10,166 bases of DNA from an uncultured Eubacteriales bacterium (GTDB taxonomy: Bacteria > Bacillota > Clostridia > Peptostreptococcales > Anaerovoracaceae). Position 1 is the stretch's first letter, and every line of letters starts with the position of its first letter. The stretch is from positions 1-10,166 of the forward strand of contig CAJTYS010000078.1 of assembly GCA_910583765.1 (NCBI GenBank). The letters are read 5' to 3'. The notes beneath the pieces were generated by a model, which made no database searches, was not told the DNA's origin, and saw only the letters and a list, made by a program, of their open reading frames with translations. Positions 1 to 5,103 of this stretch are shown here, piece by piece. Position numbers and translations under genes: made by a program.

Positions 1-256
1 CCAGGTCTTTCTTATAGATGACCACCCTGGCCCCGAGGTGAGTGGTCGGGAACTGTCCCTGTCTTCCCCATCTTCTGACGGATGCTTCGCTCACGCCTAA
101 ATACTCGGCCGCTTCTTTCACCGTGAAGGTGGCGTTGTCGGCGAGCGGCTCCGGTTCCCGCGGTTCCATGCGTTCCAGCAGCTTGTCCGCCACAAGGTCG
201 GCGAACGCGTCCAGCAACGTGTCAAGCGCCCCTCTCGGCGTTTCGTTTCCTTCCAC
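1..256 (-). CDS. Excisionase-like / MerR-type helix-turn-helix protein, 3' end beyond the window
   Basis: This leftward reading frame starts at GTG (256-254), 9 nt after a strong AGGAGG on the minus strand, and stays open for 85 codons to the window edge. The N-terminal ~45 residues are acidic and basic in alternation (ALDTLLDAFADLVADKLLER). A helix-turn-helix follows, TFTVKEAAEYLGVSEASVRR, ending in a Trp and a basic 'wing-like' segment (GARVVIYKKDL). This pattern is typical of the small Xis/MerR 'helix-turn-helix domain' proteins that bind element DNA, often in excision. It is the third gene of the leftward operon behind the Cro-like gene. The role in excision is inferred from family resemblance and context only. 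GC content here (about 68% over 121-180) is much higher than in the regulator region. Confidence 0.65.
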   Translation of the reverse strand, partial: MEGNETPRGALDTLLDAFADLVADKLLERMEPREPEPLADNATFTVKEAAEYLGVSEASVRRWGRQGQFPTTHLGARVVIYKKDL

Positions 257-276
257 GCGTTGTCACCTCCTTTCCC

Positions 277-309
277 GCGCGCCCCGTCTATTGTTTAGGC
301 GCGCTTTTT
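277..309 (+). terminator. GC-rich hairpin with T-run between two leftward genes
   Basis: Arms GCGCGCC (277-283) and GGCGCGC (298-304) are perfectly complementary with a 14-nt loop, and five Ts follow on the plus strand (305-309). Read rightward it has terminator form, yet both neighbouring genes are transcribed leftward. It overlaps the stop codon of the membrane miniprotein gene and lies just upstream of the ribosome-binding site of the next leftward gene. It may block antisense transcription or shape mRNA structure in the operon. Its function is not established. Confidence 0.4.
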
Positions 310-465
310 AATTTCGGCCGCGTACGTTTTCAGCAGTTTATCTAGAAACTCTTCCTCCAAGGCTTCGATCCTTTTCACATACCGTGTCGTTATGAGCCAT
401 ATCACGTACGCGGATAGGCTCGCGCTAATTAGAATCGTCACGAACATGGCTAGCATTATTTCCAT
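295..465 (-). CDS. Small single-pass membrane protein, unknown function
   Basis: The ATG at 465-463 follows GGGAGGTGAGAAG, a good ribosome-binding site, so this start is preferred over an ATG 22 codons upstream that lacks one. The 56-residue product begins MEIMLAMFVTILISASLSAY and has one hydrophobic segment at about residues 3-26. A charged, probably helical tail follows (RIEALEEEFLDKLLKTYAAE), ending KKRA. The expected topology is a membrane anchor with a cytoplasmic helix. It lies between the Cro-like and HTH genes in the leftward operon. Membrane miniproteins in early phage operons can affect superinfection or host membrane functions, but nothing in the sequence identifies a role here. 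Confidence 0.6.
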   Translation of the reverse strand: MEIMLAMFVTILISASLSAYVIWLITTRYVKRIEALEEEFLDKLLKTYAAEIKKRA

Positions 466-549
466 CTTCTCACCTCCCTTCCTGCCAGATCCTCCACAAA
501 ATCCATTAGGTCCATTTTTAAAAATTTGCATATTCTGAATCGTAAATCT

Positions 550-780
550 CTATCCCGATCTCCTTCTTTGTAATTCGTTCGCTTGGCAAGGTTTAAACAA
601 ATAGCTTACATCATACTCCGGCAATAATTCTTCTTTTGTTTTACTGACTTCTGGATATGTGAAGTCAGTAATTCCATCCAGTTTATTTCGTGCTGTTTTT
701 TCAGAAACCCCAAGAAAACTTGCATATCCGCGAACAGTAATATGCTTATCCTCCAATGCCTTTCTTAAATTCACTAACAA
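550..780 (-). CDS. Cro-like small HTH regulator of the leftward operon
   Basis: The start chosen is TTG (780-778), 7 nt after AGGAGG. A GTG two codons on is the alternative, and the longer frame to 849 is rejected because it would begin inside the promoter. The ~76-residue product has a compact HTH: LRKALEDKHITVRGYASFLG followed by VSEKTARNKLDGITDFTYPE and a tail SKTKEELLPEYDVSYLF. This form is common in Firmicutes prophages beside CI-type repressors. It is the first leftward gene, divergent from the repressor gene, and the promoter-operator region lies directly upstream. The inferred role is binding the same operators to favour lytic or excision functions. Codon use is AT-rich, like the repressor N-terminus and unlike the genes further left. 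Confidence 0.7.
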   Translation of the reverse strand: MLVNLRKALEDKHITVRGYASFLGVSEKTARNKLDGITDFTYPEVSKTKEELLPEYDVSYLFKPCQANELQRRRSG

Positions 781-796
781 AATATCACCTCCTCTT

Positions 797-870
797 ACTC
801 TTATGAGTGATTTCAAGATCAATATACACTCATAAGAGTTTATTGTCAATACTTTTTTACTCTTTTGGGT
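797..870. promoter_or_regulatory. Three repressor operators at exact 31-bp spacing
   Basis: Three 12-bp sites share the form ACTC-N4-GAGT: ACTCTTATGAGT (797-808), ACTCATAAGAGT (828-839) and the variant ACTCTTTTGGGT (859-870). Sites 1 and 2 are reverse complements of each other. Starts at 797, 828 and 859 give exactly 31 bp, about three helical turns, placing the sites on one face of the DNA. Site 2 fills the spacer of the leftward promoter, site 1 overlaps its early transcribed region, and site 3 lies just upstream of both promoters. This resembles the triple operators of lambdoid switches. Binding by the CI-like and Cro-like proteins is inferred. Confidence 0.75.
821..849 (-). promoter_or_regulatory. 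Leftward early promoter (Cro-like operon)
   Basis: On the minus strand there is a perfect -35 TTGACA (849-844), a 17-bp spacer and -10 TATATT (826-821). The -10 lies about 40 bp upstream of the Cro-like start codon. The spacer holds operator 2, so a bound repressor should block RNA polymerase. Confidence 0.8.
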
Positions 871-879
871 AATTTTTTA

Positions 880-908
880 TTGTCTTTTTTCTTTAAATAT
901 GCTAAACT
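880..908 (+). promoter_or_regulatory. Candidate promoter for the CI-like repressor gene
   Basis: TTGTCT (880-885) and TAAACT (903-908) are separated by 17 bp and each matches four of six consensus bases. Transcription would start about 15-20 nt before the repressor ATG, just ahead of its AAGGAG. Operator 3 ends 10 bp upstream of the -35, a position compatible with either activation or repression by the repressor. Confidence 0.45.
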
Positions 909-931
909 TTCTTACATAAGGAGAAACTGGT

Positions 932-1690
932 ATGGATTTTTTAGAAAAACTTGATTTTATGATGAAAAAGCATTCGTTAAACAAAAATACCTTATCGAAG
1001 GCCTGCAATATTCCCTATACTACTATTGATAATTGGTATAAACGAGGATACGAAGGTTTAAAACTTGCTACAGTTCGTAAAATAGCATCGTTTTTTGATA
1101 CGACACTTGATTATTGGTTCTTAGATGAAGTCACCGATGAAAACTACGGAAAGTCATCTGGCTTTGAAATCTCATATGACGAAATGAAGCATATCAAAAA
1201 ATACCGCGCACTTGATGCTTATGGACAGGAAACAGTAAGTATAATTCTGAACAGAGAGGCCAAACGCATGGAATTAAAAGAAGACCACACCGACCTTACC
1301 ATCGTCCAGCAGGATATCCGGACCATGCAATACTATCAAAGAATCGCATCAGCGGGAAGTGGCGAATATTTGTTTGATGATATTCCAACGGACACCATAA
1401 CCGTGGAAAACACGCCTGTTTCCGATGAAGCCGATTTCGTCATCGGCGTAAATGGTCAAAGCATGGAGCCGACTTATTATGATGGGGAGCTGGTCTTTGT
1501 GAAAAAGGCCTCTTCAATTCCAGTCGGCGAGATCGGGATCTTCACAAAGGGGAATGAATGTTTCATCAAAGAACTGGGGAAGGATCGCTTGATTTCACAC
1601 AACGCGGACAAGGTGCGCTATCCAGATATTTTGCCAGATGGAGAAATCCGGCTCGTTGGGGCGGTCCTGGGGAAGGCAGAGAAGGCATAG
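932..1690 (+). CDS. CI/LexA-like phage repressor (XRE HTH + S24 peptidase)
   Basis: This 252-residue protein starts at ATG after AAGGAG (8-nt spacing). Residues ~5-62 form an XRE-type HTH (NKNTLSKACNIPYTTIDNWY). A linker of ~75 residues follows, then an S24 peptidase fold. The autocleavage bond is probably Ala141-Gly142 in RIASAGSGEY. The catalytic pair is Ser177 (GVNGQSMEP) and Lys213 (CFIKEL). The spacings (Ala to Ser 36, Ser to Lys 36) match LexA/CI proteins closely. The family represses early phage promoters and cleaves itself when stimulated by RecA during the SOS response, leading to induction. It faces the Cro-like gene across three operators and probably controls both directions. GC content rises from ~33% in the HTH half to ~48% in the S24 half, which suggests a mosaic gene. 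Confidence 0.9.
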   Translation: MDFLEKLDFMMKKHSLNKNTLSKACNIPYTTIDNWYKRGYEGLKLATVRKIASFFDTTLDYWFLDEVTDENYGKSSGFEISYDEMKHIKKYRALDAYGQETVSIILNREAKRMELKEDHTDLTIVQQDIRTMQYYQRIASAGSGEYLFDDIPTDTITVENTPVSDEADFVIGVNGQSMEPTYYDGELVFVKKASSIPVGEIGIFTKGNECFIKELGKDRLISHNADKVRYPDILPDGEIRLVGAVLGKAEKA

Positions 1691-1751
1691 TTGAAAGCCA
1701 TTGCTTTTCAAAGCGATATCGTATGGTTATTCAGGAAATGAGGTGCCCAAC

Positions 1752-2234
1752 ATGAGTAAAACTAATTCGCATGGATGCCTATATTATATTTTCATTTGGC
1801 CCATAGTAATGATATTTAAGCTCATTTGCTACGCCATGGTTTTCGGCTTTACTTTTATAGGATGTGTTTTTAAGTGCATTTACCGCATCCTTTTTAAACG
1901 ACACAAGAGCTATTGCGATATGACAGGTCTGGAATTTGAAGAATATGCCGCAAAAGTATTACGGAAAAAGGGATTCAAATCTGTCAAGGTTACGCAGGGT
2001 AGCGGCGATCAAGGGATCGACATATTAGCAAAAATGCATGGTGAAACCTATGCGATCCAAGTAAAAAACTATCAACACCCCGTGGGCAATAAAGCTGTTC
2101 AAGAGGCTTATGCTGGATGTGCGTATTATGGATGTGACATTCCTGTGGTTTTAACAAATTCAACCTTTACGCCATCCGCAAAAGAACTAGCCGACAAAAC
2201 AGGTGTATTGCTTTGGAACATTGAACAGATTTAG
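1752..2234 (+). CDS. Membrane-anchored Mrr-type restriction-endonuclease-like protein
   Basis: The start is the ATG behind GAGGTG (6-nt spacing). Residues ~10-47 are strongly hydrophobic, enough for a membrane hairpin or two short membrane segments, and are followed by a basic KRHK. Residues ~58-158 form an Mrr_cat domain. It begins TGLEFEEYAAKVLRKKGF; the nuclease core has GSGDQGIDIL (Asp86 and Asp90) and AIQVKNY (Gln103-x-Lys105), the D...QxK form of the PD-(D/E)xK motif. The conserved tail is TNSTFTPSAKELA. All visible catalytic residues are present. Such proteins cut DNA, often modified or foreign, and the anchor would place the nuclease at the inner membrane where phage DNA enters. It lies between repressor and integrase, 11 bp before the next gene, so the two are probably co-expressed in the lysogen. 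A defence or superinfection-exclusion role is inferred. Confidence 0.75.
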   Translation: MSKTNSHGCLYYIFIWPIVMIFKLICYAMVFGFTFIGCVFKCIYRILFKRHKSYCDMTGLEFEEYAAKVLRKKGFKSVKVTQGSGDQGIDILAKMHGETYAIQVKNYQHPVGNKAVQEAYAGCAYYGCDIPVVLTNSTFTPSAKELADKTGVLLWNIEQI

Positions 2235-2245
2235 AGGAGAAGTTT

Positions 2246-3166
2246 ATGTCGGATCAACAGGAACGATTAATGCCACCAGAATTCAAAAGAAACCTATTTT
2301 TGCAACCCTGGATTATTTGTTTATTGTTTGCGCTTTGGTTCCTATTCTTACCCGCGATTATTGGGATTGTTTTGTTAATTTTTTATTACAAAACCGAAAC
2401 AAAATTCAAAAAGAAATATGAATCCTATATTAATAGCCTTGATGAAGGGCCTGATCTGGTTCCAAAAGACACTGTAGATACAGCAGAAATTGATCAAAAA
2501 CAACTAATCGAAGAAACCAGTAATTACATATGTGAAGAATTGTCTGATTTCGCACATGCGCAAAACGAGCACGAAGAAAAACTGCAGGCTTTAGAAGATG
2601 AATATCAGCAGGCAGTAAAGGAACAGGCATTACGGCTAAGGCGGCTTAAGGAAAAAAGACTTTTAGAAGAATCAAATCTTGAAAAAGGGTATCTTGACAA
2701 TATCGCAACACTAAAGAGTGAGCTAAAGGACCTTAAAAATCAGATATTTGATGCTAATGTAGAACTGCGATCTCTTAATGACGAAATTGTCTCTTCACAT
2801 TATAGTTTTTCTGATATCGAATCAATTTCTTCGCCAGAGTACAAAAATAAATTAGCTCTTTTAAAGCTGGAAGAGCAAGAACTTTTAAAATCGGGGAATG
2901 CCGTTTCCATTCATACACCTAGCACTAGGAAATCAATCAATGCTAATATAAAGCAAATCATTCGTTGCTTTAATGCTGAATGTAACAATATATTTATTCA
3001 GCTTACTCCTAGTAATATAGATTCTTCAAGGAATAAGGTTTTTAGATCGTTCACTAGTCTCAATACAATTTATGAGGTTGATGGTGTTGCCTTAAAGCAG
3101 CGAATGCTGGAATTAAAATTAGAAGAGTTGCTTTTGCATTATGCCTATAAATCAACGATTATGTAA
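2246..3166 (+). CDS. Membrane/coiled-coil protein with DUF4041-like C-terminus
   Basis: The ATG follows AGAGGAGAAG. Of 306 residues, ~20-48 are hydrophobic and probably form a membrane hairpin or one long segment. A long charged coiled coil follows (about 95-185, rich in Glu, Lys, Leu and Gln). Residues ~195-303 resemble DUF4041: SSPEYKNKLALLKLEEQELL, then IKQIIRCFNAECNNI and LKLEELLLHYAY. In better-known members this domain is usually followed by a Glu/Arg-rich helix and a GIY-YIG (T5orf172) nuclease domain. Here the protein stops just after LHYAYKSTIM, so no nuclease domain is present. The family is frequent in prophages and its biochemical role is unknown. With the Mrr-like gene it forms a two-gene accessory cassette, and both products have N-terminal membrane segments. 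The DUF4041 call rests on recalled family patterns, not a search. Confidence 0.65.
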   Translation: MSDQQERLMPPEFKRNLFLQPWIICLLFALWFLFLPAIIGIVLLIFYYKTETKFKKKYESYINSLDEGPDLVPKDTVDTAEIDQKQLIEETSNYICEELSDFAHAQNEHEEKLQALEDEYQQAVKEQALRLRRLKEKRLLEESNLEKGYLDNIATLKSELKDLKNQIFDANVELRSLNDEIVSSHYSFSDIESISSPEYKNKLALLKLEEQELLKSGNAVSIHTPSTRKSINANIKQIIRCFNAECNNIFIQLTPSNIDSSRNKVFRSFTSLNTIYEVDGVALKQRMLELKLEELLLHYAYKSTIM

Positions 3167-3172
3167 ATAAAC

Positions 3173-3194
3173 AAAAGCCCCCATCACTGGGAGC
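3173..3194 (-). terminator. Possible leftward terminator behind the DUF4041-like gene
   Basis: On the minus strand GCTCCC and GGGGGC form a 6-bp stem (one G-T pair) with a 6-nt loop AGTGAT, followed by TTTTGTTT. No leftward gene is visible downstream of the integrase promoter region, so what it would terminate is unclear. It may shield the accessory genes from antisense transcription. Confidence 0.4.
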
Positions 3195-3203
3195 CAATGC
3201 CGA

Positions 3204-3265
3204 TGGTTGCAATGGTACAATCCATCCCTAAGCAAGATAATTGTACCATTGTGGCCGACTTTTTT
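3204..3265 (+). terminator. Long inverted repeat, probable terminator ahead of integrase
   Basis: CAATGGTACAAT (3210-3221) and ATTGTACCATTG (3240-3251) are perfect 12-bp complements around an 18-nt loop. G-C and G-U pairs extend the stem outward to 3204/3257, and six Ts follow at 3260-3265. This could terminate transcription of the accessory genes and insulate the integrase gene. The long loop and the perfect symmetry also fit a binding site for a dimeric regulator controlling integrase. Confidence 0.5.
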
Positions 3266-3311
3266 CAAGAGCGGTATTTTTATACCCAAAATTAAAAAGG
3301 AGGCGATATTC

Positions 3312-4478
3312 ATGCCAGGAAGTTACAGAAAAAGAGGAAAAAAATATTATCTGGAGGTAACCATCACGGATTATTCCGGCAAACTGAACCGTTTTAGCAA
3401 AACCTGCGACCTCAAAATCAACACTGACACAAAAGCGGAAAAAGAACTCGCAAAATTCTACGCCGCTTGCGTCGAGGGAAAAATCACGAAGCAGTCCAGC
3501 CTCACGATCTCCGACATGTGCGATTTAGTCATGGAAAAGATAGCCGTTCCAACTCTTAAACGTAACACGGTTCGTGGCTATAAGACTTGCAAAAAGAGAA
3601 TCGACGCCACGATCGGTAATAAAAAAATGGCGAAGTTAAAGCCGATCCACGTTCAGGATTGGGTCAATGAATTGCGTGATTACGGGGAAAACGGCCTAAG
3701 CCCTAAGACGATCAAAAATACCTATTCATTTCTTCGGATGTGTTTTGAAATGATGGTTGAATGGGGCGAACTGGATAAAAGCCCTTGTGTCAGGATTCGG
3801 CTCCCAAAGCCCGAACCTAAAGAGATCGACATCCTCACGAAAGATGAAGTCGTGTGTTTTTTGAACAATTTGGACAGGCTTCCAGAAGCACAGCAAGATT
3901 ACAAGGTCGCCGCTTTGCTCGCCTTGTTTTGCGGCCTGCGCAGAGGCGAAATTTGCGGCATAGACGAAGATTCCGTGGACCTTGAACAATCGCAAGCCCA
4001 AATCCGAAAAGCCCATTATATCGACGACGCTGGAGTGTACGAGGATACGCCTAAATCGAAAGCCGCTTACCGAACTATCGTTTTTCCAAAAGAAGTCAGC
4101 GATGAAATCCAGACACTGATCACCTTCCATAAAAAAAGAAAGCTTCTCCTGGGGACAAAGTGGCAGGAATCCAGTGCCTTAATCAAAGGCGCGTTTGGAA
4201 ACGCCATGTACCCGAACAACTTATGGGATTGGCTCACGCAATTTTTGGATCAAAACGACATGCGGCATTTCAGCTTCCACGCTTTGAGGCACACATACAC
4301 GTCCATGCTCGGCTGGATGAAGAAAGACATCGCTGAAATCAGCAAAAGTCTGGGGCACTCAAAGCAGTCCACGACACTGAACACCTACATGCACATGTTC
4401 CAGGATTTAGAAGAAGCAAAGCGAAAGACAGCGTCCGATCTGTCGGAGCAGATCATAAGATTGAAGGCCGGAAACTAG
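3312..4478 (+). CDS. int: Tyrosine recombinase (phage integrase)
   Basis: The ATG at 3312 follows AAAAGGAGGCGATATTC, so it is preferred over the longer open frame from 3207, which would begin inside the inverted repeat. The product is 388 residues, typical for Firmicutes phage and ICE integrases. Residues 1-~60 match the basic arm-binding domain (GSYRKRGKKYYLEV), ~62-155 a SAM-like core-binding domain, and ~172-375 the catalytic domain. Active-site residues are Arg210 (FCGLRRGE), Lys248 or Lys250 (TPKSKAAYRTI), His323 and Arg326 (FHALRH), His349 (LGHS) and the nucleophile Tyr359 (LNTYMHMF). All are present, so the enzyme should be active. It joins attP and attB through a covalent 3'-phosphotyrosine step and, with an excisionase, reverses this. 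It lies beside its attachment site, as usual. Confidence 0.93.
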   Translation: MPGSYRKRGKKYYLEVTITDYSGKLNRFSKTCDLKINTDTKAEKELAKFYAACVEGKITKQSSLTISDMCDLVMEKIAVPTLKRNTVRGYKTCKKRIDATIGNKKMAKLKPIHVQDWVNELRDYGENGLSPKTIKNTYSFLRMCFEMMVEWGELDKSPCVRIRLPKPEPKEIDILTKDEVVCFLNNLDRLPEAQQDYKVAALLALFCGLRRGEICGIDEDSVDLEQSQAQIRKAHYIDDAGVYEDTPKSKAAYRTIVFPKEVSDEIQTLITFHKKRKLLLGTKWQESSALIKGAFGNAMYPNNLWDWLTQFLDQNDMRHFSFHALRHTYTSMLGWMKKDIAEISKSLGHSKQSTTLNTYMHMFQDLEEAKRKTASDLSEQIIRLKAGN

Positions 4479-4480
4479 TT

Positions 4481-4501
4481 TTTACGTCAAATTTACGTCA
4501 A
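4481..4501 (+). repeat. Tandem arm-type integrase sites
   Basis: TTTACGTCAA occurs twice, at 4481-4490 and 4492-4501, an 11-bp period that begins just after the integrase stop codon. Short direct repeats between integrase gene and attachment core are typical binding sites for the integrase N-terminal domain. Binding is inferred from position and repetition. Confidence 0.6.
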
Positions 4502-4514
4502 GTGCCAAAAACCG

Positions 4515-4546
4515 AAAAGAGAACATTGAAATTTCAACGTTCTCTT
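4515..4546 (-). terminator. Leftward terminator belonging to the tRNA 3' fragment
   Basis: Arms AAGAGAAC (4517-4524) and GTTCTCTT (4539-4546) pair perfectly, and the inner TTGAAATTTCAA (4526-4537) continues the dyad after one A-C mismatch. On the minus strand the hairpin ends in TTTT (4518-4515), directly downstream of the tRNA CCA end. Read rightward there is no T-run, so integrase transcripts may pass through into the cas genes. Confidence 0.7.
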
Positions 4547-4572
4547 GGTGCGCCTGGAGGGACTTGAACCCC
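4546..4572 (-). other. 3' end of a tRNA gene at the right attachment site (attR)
   Basis: On the minus strand the fragment reads T-stem end GGGG, T-loop TTCAAGT, T-stem CCCTC, acceptor strand CAGGCGC, discriminator A and CCA. These are positions ~50-76 of a tRNA in correct spacing. An acceptor pairing with GCGCCTG would fit a tRNA-Arg type, but the identity is uncertain. No 5' half follows: upstream of the T-arm the sequence is cas5c coding. Integrases that use tRNA genes carry such a 3' end on the element to rebuild the tRNA after integration. Here it abuts a protein gene, with TTGAACCCC (4564-4572) as the longest possible shared core. Confidence 0.85.
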
Positions 4573-5103
4573 ATTCAAACGGAGACAAAAGGCATCCGCC
4601 CCATCAAATACCAAAACGATAAAAATGACCTTTCCTATTATACGTATTTGAAGGATTGCAGATATCAAGTGCGGGCTCATTTTGTGTGGAACGAAAACCG
4701 TCCGGAGCTGGCAGAGGATCGAAATGAACACAAGCACCACAACATCGCCCGCCGCATGATCCAGCGGGGCGGCAGACGGGACATATTTCTGGGAACCAGA
4801 GAATGTCAAGGTTACGTAGAGCCTTGTGTGTTTGGTGAAGGGAAAGGCTTTTACGATGACATTCCTGAACTGAATTTCGGCATGATGTATCATGGGATCA
4901 CTTATGCGGATGAAGCTTACTCCGAAGAAACAAAGGGCCGCATGAGCGTGCGCCTGTGGCAGGCCGCCATGCGCAATGGGATCATCACTTTCCTGCCCCC
5001 TTGGGAGTGCGTTCATCGGACTGTGAGAGAAATGAACATCAAGCAGTTTGGTCAGGAGGGAGAAAACTTTTCCGTGATTTCAGAAGAAGAGGTGATGAAA
5101 TAA
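4564..5103 (+). CDS. cas5c: Cas5c (type I-C), N-terminally truncated by the element
   Basis: The reading frame is clearly Cas5c: LNPIQTETKGIRPIKY, DLSYYTYLKDCRYQVRAHF, RRDIFLGTRECQGYVEPC and FGMMYHGITYADEAY. In type I-C, Cas5c cuts the CRISPR transcript and stays on the crRNA 5' handle in Cascade. Full-length proteins have about 220-240 residues; 179 remain, so about 60 are missing at the N-terminus. The pair KHH at residues 57-59 corresponds to catalytic Lys/His of known Cas5c (K116, H117 in the Bacillus halodurans enzyme). The matching Tyr (Y46) and the first ferredoxin-fold strand would lie in the missing part. TTG (4564) is the only nearby start, and GGAGG of the tRNA arm lies just 3 nt before it, too close for good initiation. 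It is probably non-functional unless the element excises. The stop at 5103 directly precedes the cas8c ATG. Confidence 0.88.
   Translation: MNPIQTETKGIRPIKYQNDKNDLSYYTYLKDCRYQVRAHFVWNENRPELAEDRNEHKHHNIARRMIQRGGRRDIFLGTRECQGYVEPCVFGEGKGFYDDIPELNFGMMYHGITYADEAYSEETKGRMSVRLWQAAMRNGIITFLPPWECVHRTVREMNIKQFGQEGENFSVISEEEVMK

Larger units (their letters stand above)
1..4572. mobile_element. Right-hand part of an integrated phage-like element (left end outside window)
   Basis: Seen: divergent Cro-like and CI-like regulators around an operator region, an excisionase-like HTH gene, accessory genes, and a tyrosine integrase gene next to arm-type repeats and a tRNA 3' end. This is the usual layout of the lysogeny end of a temperate phage or related integrative element. 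The right boundary lies within TTGAACCCC (4564-4572), where tRNA-derived sequence turns into cas5c codons. No structural phage genes are visible, so an ICE or a phage satellite is not excluded. The left attachment site, which should carry the 5' part of cas5c, lies outside the window. Confidence 0.85.

Noticed and set aside
42..311. Rightward open frame of 89 codons at the left edge
   Set aside because: It is Ser-rich with no ribosome-binding site. The opposite strand carries an HTH protein with AGGAGG and a plausible start.
456..515. Tiny leftward frame (MDLMDFVEDLAGREVRRWK) overlapping the start of the membrane miniprotein
   Set aside because: It has no ribosome-binding site. The frame is open upstream to inside the Cro-like gene but has no good start codon. 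It could be a coupled peptide, but support is too weak to call.
1691..1735. Hairpin TTGAAAGC/GCTTTTCAA after the repressor gene as a terminator
   Set aside because: The stem is AT-rich with a bulge and no T-run follows, so it is too weak to call.
3207..3311. N-terminal extension of the integrase from 3207
   Set aside because: It begins within the inverted repeat and has no ribosome-binding site. The ATG at 3312 has AGGAGG and starts the usual integrase N-terminus.
1..4572. An anti-CRISPR gene in the element
   Set aside because: None of the small proteins resembles a known anti-CRISPR or has an adjacent Aca-like regulator. The cas5c insertion already explains loss of function.
4546..4640. 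A complete tRNA gene at the integrase-cas5c junction
   Set aside because: Only the 3' part from the T-stem on is present. Upstream on the minus strand the sequence is cas5c coding and does not form anticodon or D arms.
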